Shown piece after piece: positions 59,400 through 64,000 of a stretch of 64,000 nucleotides of DNA; within the stretch, counting starts at the first letter, position 1, and every line of letters starts with the position of its first letter. Under the pieces are notes generated by a model, which was not told the DNA's origin, did no database searches, and saw only the letters and a program-made list of their open reading frames with translations. The stretch comes from Geopseudomonas sagittaria (GTDB taxonomy: Bacteria; Pseudomonadota; Gammaproteobacteria; Pseudomonadales; Pseudomonadaceae): the NCBI RefSeq assembly GCF_900115715.1, contig NZ_FOXM01000013.1:1-64000 (forward strand), given 5' to 3'. Position numbers and translations under genes: made by a program.

Positions 59400-59449
59400 G
59401 TCGCCTGCAGAATGCGTCTGCAGCGCTGGCGCCCGCCCGCCTGGGCTGC

Positions 59450-60316
59450 TTACTCCACCAACCCCACCACCTCCGCGCAACTCTCGCTCAACCCGAACTT
59501 GCCCTTGGCATCGCGCGTCACCCGGCCCATCGCCACCTTGGGATCGTGGGTGAACACCAGGCGGCCATTGCGCGCCAGCAGGTCTTCGAGCAGCGCGGTC
59601 TTCTCCTCGATCAGCCCTTCCGGAAAGCGGTCGTAGCCCATGGTGATCGGCAGGTGGACCCAGGGCGCGCCGGGGATCAGGTCTCCGGCGAACACCACCG
59701 GGCCGCCGGGCATCTGCACCTCGGGGAGCAGCTGGCCGGGGGTGTGGCCGTCGCTGACGTGAAAGCGCCAGTCGGCGCCGAGGGTCGGCGAGGTCTGGCC
59801 GTCGTCGAGCAGTTCCAGGCGGCCGCTGGCCTCCAGCAGTTCGAGCAGCTCGGGAATGTACGAGGCGCGGTCGCGGGCGTGCGGCGCCATGGCGCGCTGC
59901 CACTGGCGGCGGCCGGTGACGAAGCGCGCGTGGGGGAACAGCAGGCGCGGCGGCTGGCCCGCGGCCCAGGGTGCGAGCAGGCCGCCGGCGTGGTCGAAGT
60001 GCAGGTGGGTGAGCACCACCACGTCGATGTCGGCGTCGCACAGGCCCTGGGCGGCGAGGTTGTCGAGCAGCACATGACGGCTTTCCTGCACGCCGAAGCG
60101 CTCCTTCAGCTCCGGGCTGAAGAAGGCGCCGATACCGGCCTCGACCAGGATGTTGCGCTCATCCTCGCGCACCAGCAGGGCGCGGCAGCCCAGGTCGATG
60201 CGGTGCAGGGCGTCGGCCGGCATCCAGCGCTCCCACAGGGCGCGCGGCGCGTTGCCGAACATCGCGCCGCCGTCGAGTTTCTGGCTGTTGCCAGACAGGG
60301 TGGTCAGGATGCGCAT
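59450..60316 (-). CDS. Metallo-beta-lactamase-fold hydrolase
   Basis: The 288-aa protein has the zinc motif [10 protein letters not shown] (His104, His106, Asp108, His109), later ligands in GHTPGQLL and an FAGDL segment. It resembles N-acyl-homoserine lactonase-like and other MBL hydrolases, but I cannot assign a substrate. There is no signal peptide, so it should be cytoplasmic. ATG 60316 is the likely start. Confidence 0.85.
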   Translation of the reverse strand: MRILTTLSGNSQKLDGGAMFGNAPRALWERWMPADALHRIDLGCRALLVREDERNILVEAGIGAFFSPELKERFGVQESRHVLLDNLAAQGLCDADIDVVVLTHLHFDHAGGLLAPWAAGQPPRLLFPHARFVTGRRQWQRAMAPHARDRASYIPELLELLEASGRLELLDDGQTSPTLGADWRFHVSDGHTPGQLLPEVQMPGGPVVFAGDLIPGAPWVHLPITMGYDRFPEGLIEEKTALLEDLLARNGRLVFTHDPKVAMGRVTRDAKGKFGLSESCAEVVGLVE

Positions 60317-60381
60317 GGGCAGGCCTCTCTTGTTGTTGTCGGAATCGGATGTGGGCAGGCGCGCAGTCTGCCACACGGAAT

Positions 60382-60414
60382 AAAAAGGCGCGGCGGCGGG
60401 GGAGCACGCCGCGC
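60382..60414 (-). terminator. Terminator of the acyl-CoA dehydrogenase gene
   Basis: Arms GCGCGGCG (60388-60395) and CGCCGCGC (60407-60414) form a stem with an 11-nt loop, followed on the minus strand by TTTTTAT. It lies 18 nt after the gene's stop. Confidence 0.75.
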
Positions 60415-60432
60415 AAGACGCTCAAAGCGGGT

Positions 60433-62214
<1,782 letters not shown>

Positions 62215-62303
62215 GGATTACCTCATGACGGTGAAGGCGCAGCAGGGCTGCGCCGCAATCGTAGGGAAAGGCGCTGCGCGGCGAAGCGGCGCAGCACCGG
62301 GGT

Positions 62304-63677
62304 TCAGTCGCTTTCGGCCGGCACGGCCGGCTTGCCCTTCACCGAGGCGAAGCGCAGCAGGTGGGTGCGTTCGACCAGGATGTACAGCACCGCGCCGGTG
62401 GCCAGGCCCCAGCCGGCGCCGTACACGGCGAGGACCACGCCCATGGTGCCGGCGACGCCGCGCTCGGTGTTGTTGTCGAGCTGCTCGAAGCCGACCATCA
62501 GGCAGATGTAGCCGGTGAGCACCAGGGTCAGCGACAGGGCGATCGGCAGCACCGGCTGGAAGAAGCTCACCAGCGGCAGGATGAACAGGGCGATGAAGCC
62601 GGTGATCCAGAAGGTGCCGGCGCCGCTGTAGATCGAGTCCATCGCCTTGCGTCCGTACTTGTAGCGCTCGGCCATGGTTGCGGCGACCGCGGTCCACAGC
62701 GGCCCGGCCAGGCCCGGATAGGGCGCGAAGAAGGCGTGCAGGCCGTTGCGCAGGGCGGTGACCAGGTGGATGCGGTCGACGTTGTTCTCGATCTGCTCGT
62801 CGGTGCGCAGCTCGTCGGCGCGCTGCATCAGCGACTGGCCGACGATGATGTCGCCGAAGGCGATGATGTAGGCGATCACCGCGGTGGGCACGGCGAGCAT
62901 GAACACCTTGGCGTCGGGGAAGCCGACGCTGAACGGCAGGTAGTTCCACATGCCGACGAAGTCAGGCGCGGTGATGCCGAAGCGCACGTCGGGCATCTTG
63001 TACTCGCCGACGGCGATGCCGGCGACGATGGCCACGATCATTCCCGGCACCATGCCGTAGTTGACGATCTTGCGGGCGAACGGCACCCGCTCGGTGAGGC
63101 CCTTGAACGACACCGAGAACATCAGGTACAGGCAGATCAGGCTGCCCAGCACCAGCGAGATCGGCGTGTTGGCCAGGCGGCCGCCGCTGGAGATCTCGCC
63201 CATCAGCGCGGCGATGCCGGCGCCGATGATGATGCCGCCCTTCATCGAGTTGGGTACCAGGCGCACCATCACGCTGCCCAGGCGAGTGAGGCCGAGCACC
63301 AGGAAGATGAGGAACACCAGAAACTGCAGGGCGAACAGCGCCTGGATGGCTTCCGGGCCGGGCTTGAACTGGCCGAGGAACAGCAGCACCACGGGGATGC
63401 CGGGGGTGATCCAGCCGGGTACCAGCGGCACGCCGAGCAGCGCCGGCAGCATGAAGCCGACGCCGCAGACCACCACGTAGGCCAGCGCCACGTCGTAGGG
63501 CAGGCCGAGGTATTTCTCCAGCAGCGGGATCATCGCCAGGCTGACCACGAACATGATCAGCGCCTGGAGCATCTCCGCGGTTTCCCAGCGGTAGTGGACG
63601 AAGGGCAGACGCACCTTGAACGGGCCGAGCGGCCAGTACGGTTGTTCGTCGCCATCCTTGCGGTTGTACAGTTGCAT
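62304..63677 (-). CDS. NCS2-like (SLC23-type) membrane permease
   Basis: The 457-aa protein has about twelve to fourteen hydrophobic segments and resembles the nucleobase/ascorbate transporter family. Examples are the PGWITPGIP loop, the PNSMKGGIIIGAG segment where such proteins bind substrate, and FAPYPGLAGPLWTAV. It starts MQLYNRKDGDEQPYWPLGPF. The substrate is unknown, and neighbours for fatty acid activation suggest that purine transport should not be assumed. It lies between the acyl-CoA ligase (71 nt) and the dehydrogenase (89 nt). Confidence 0.75.
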   Translation of the reverse strand: MQLYNRKDGDEQPYWPLGPFKVRLPFVHYRWETAEMLQALIMFVVSLAMIPLLEKYLGLPYDVALAYVVVCGVGFMLPALLGVPLVPGWITPGIPVVLLFLGQFKPGPEAIQALFALQFLVFLIFLVLGLTRLGSVMVRLVPNSMKGGIIIGAGIAALMGEISSGGRLANTPISLVLGSLICLYLMFSVSFKGLTERVPFARKIVNYGMVPGMIVAIVAGIAVGEYKMPDVRFGITAPDFVGMWNYLPFSVGFPDAKVFMLAVPTAVIAYIIAFGDIIVGQSLMQRADELRTDEQIENNVDRIHLVTALRNGLHAFFAPYPGLAGPLWTAVAATMAERYKYGRKAMDSIYSGAGTFWITGFIALFILPLVSFFQPVLPIALSLTLVLTGYICLMVGFEQLDNNTERGVAGTMGVVLAVYGAGWGLATGAVLYILVERTHLLRFASVKGKPAVPAESD

Positions 63678-63748
63678 GGGGGCCTCCCGGGCCGCGCGCG
63701 GGGCGCGGCCGGTTTGTTGTCGTTGGAAACGGAAAGGTGGGCGGAGGG

Positions 63749-64000
63749 CTACAGCGCCTTGACCCAGTCGCGCAGCACGTACTTCTGGATCTTGCCGGTG
63801 GAGGTCTTCGGCAGGGCGTCGAACACCACGGTGCGCGGCACCTTGAAGTGCGCCAGGTGCTCGCGGCAGAAGGCGATGACCTCGGCCTGGCTGGCCGCGT
63901 GGCCCTGCTTGAGGGTGACGAAGGCGCACGGCGTCTCGCCCCACTTGTCGTCCGGGCGGGCCACCACCGCGGCTTCCAGCACCGCCGGGTGGCGATACAG
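63749..64000 (-). CDS. Acyl-CoA ligase, C-terminal part (partial)
   Basis: The gene runs off the window, so only the last 83 codons are seen. They form the C-terminal subdomain of ANL-superfamily acyl-CoA synthetases. [17 protein letters not shown] is followed by the catalytic A10 motif [14 protein letters not shown], whose Lys completes adenylation. The sequence resembles medium-chain or methylmercaptopropionate ligases (AlkK/DmdB group). With the DmdC-like dehydrogenase nearby, a shared acyl-CoA route is possible. Confidence 0.85.
   Translation of the reverse strand: MYRHPAVLEAAVVARPDDKWGETPCAFVTLKQGHAASQAEVIAFCREHLAHFKVPRTVVFDALPKTSTGKIQKYVLRDWVKAL

Overview
The window looks like a chromosomal core segment of a Pseudomonas-type gammaproteobacterium (Pseudomonadaceae). 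It is GC-rich. Its gene order follows the Pseudomonas pattern: rrn 3' end, birA-coaX-SPOR, tRNA-Tyr/Gly/Thr, tuf, then the S10-spc-alpha ribosomal operons, uvrA, a YajR-like transporter and ssb. A second syntenic block follows: epimerase pair, OprG, zinc-responsive operon, riboflavin cluster, btuB, dxs-ispA-xseB, ppa and mpl-ubiX. I saw no phage, insertion sequence, CRISPR array or plasmid gene. Species cannot be fixed from the window alone.

Layout. 1-3.2 kb: 23S tail, 5S rRNA and terminator; birA and coaX overlapping, a SPOR protein, then a promoter and three tRNAs. 3.2-18.3 kb: tuf joined directly to rpsJ, then all S10, spc and alpha operon genes through rplQ, including secY, the short rpmJ and rpoA. 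The usual block between two tuf copies (secE-nusG-rplKAJL-rpoBC-rpsLG-fusA) is absent. Promoters that share bases with terminators split the run before rpsH and before rpsM. 18.3-25.2 kb: uvrA (-), yajR-like, ssb, and an overlapping pair of sugar-nucleotide SDR genes, the first lacking its catalytic Tyr and Lys. 25.2-31.7 kb (all -): oprG behind an Anr-type box, a zinc-linked operon (His-rich DUF2796 protein, ABC ATPase, permease, DUF3299 protein) behind a Zur-like palindrome, a thioredoxin-TPR protein, an RNA ligase-like phosphodiesterase and a methyltransferase.

31.8-43.2 kb (all +): nrdR-ribD, an FMN riboswitch, a 12-codon leader ORF coupled to ribE, ribBA with a degenerate RibA half, ribH, nusB, thiL, pgpA, a retropepsin-like protease, an archaeal-like NMP phosphorylase and PRPP synthetase-like pair, the true ribA, a small membrane protein and a BtuF-like binding protein. 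43.3-56.8 kb (-): btuB under a cobalamin riboswitch, dxs, ispA, xseB, a TSUP permease, a GGDEF-EAL protein, ppa, mtfA, and ydbL-ynbE-ydbH (envelope lipid transport). 56.9-59.4 kb (+): mpl, ubiX, a YceK/YidQ lipoprotein, and a probable Rsm-type sRNA with five GGA motifs and its own terminator. 59.4-64 kb (-): metallo-beta-lactamase-fold hydrolase, acyl-CoA dehydrogenase, NCS2-like permease, and the C-terminus of an acyl-CoA ligase cut by the window end.

The observations most worth following are the Rsm-like sRNA, the riboswitch-controlled coupled leader ORF of ribE, the tuf-rpsJ junction, the NMP phosphorylase/PRPP synthetase pair, and the active/inactive SDR pair.
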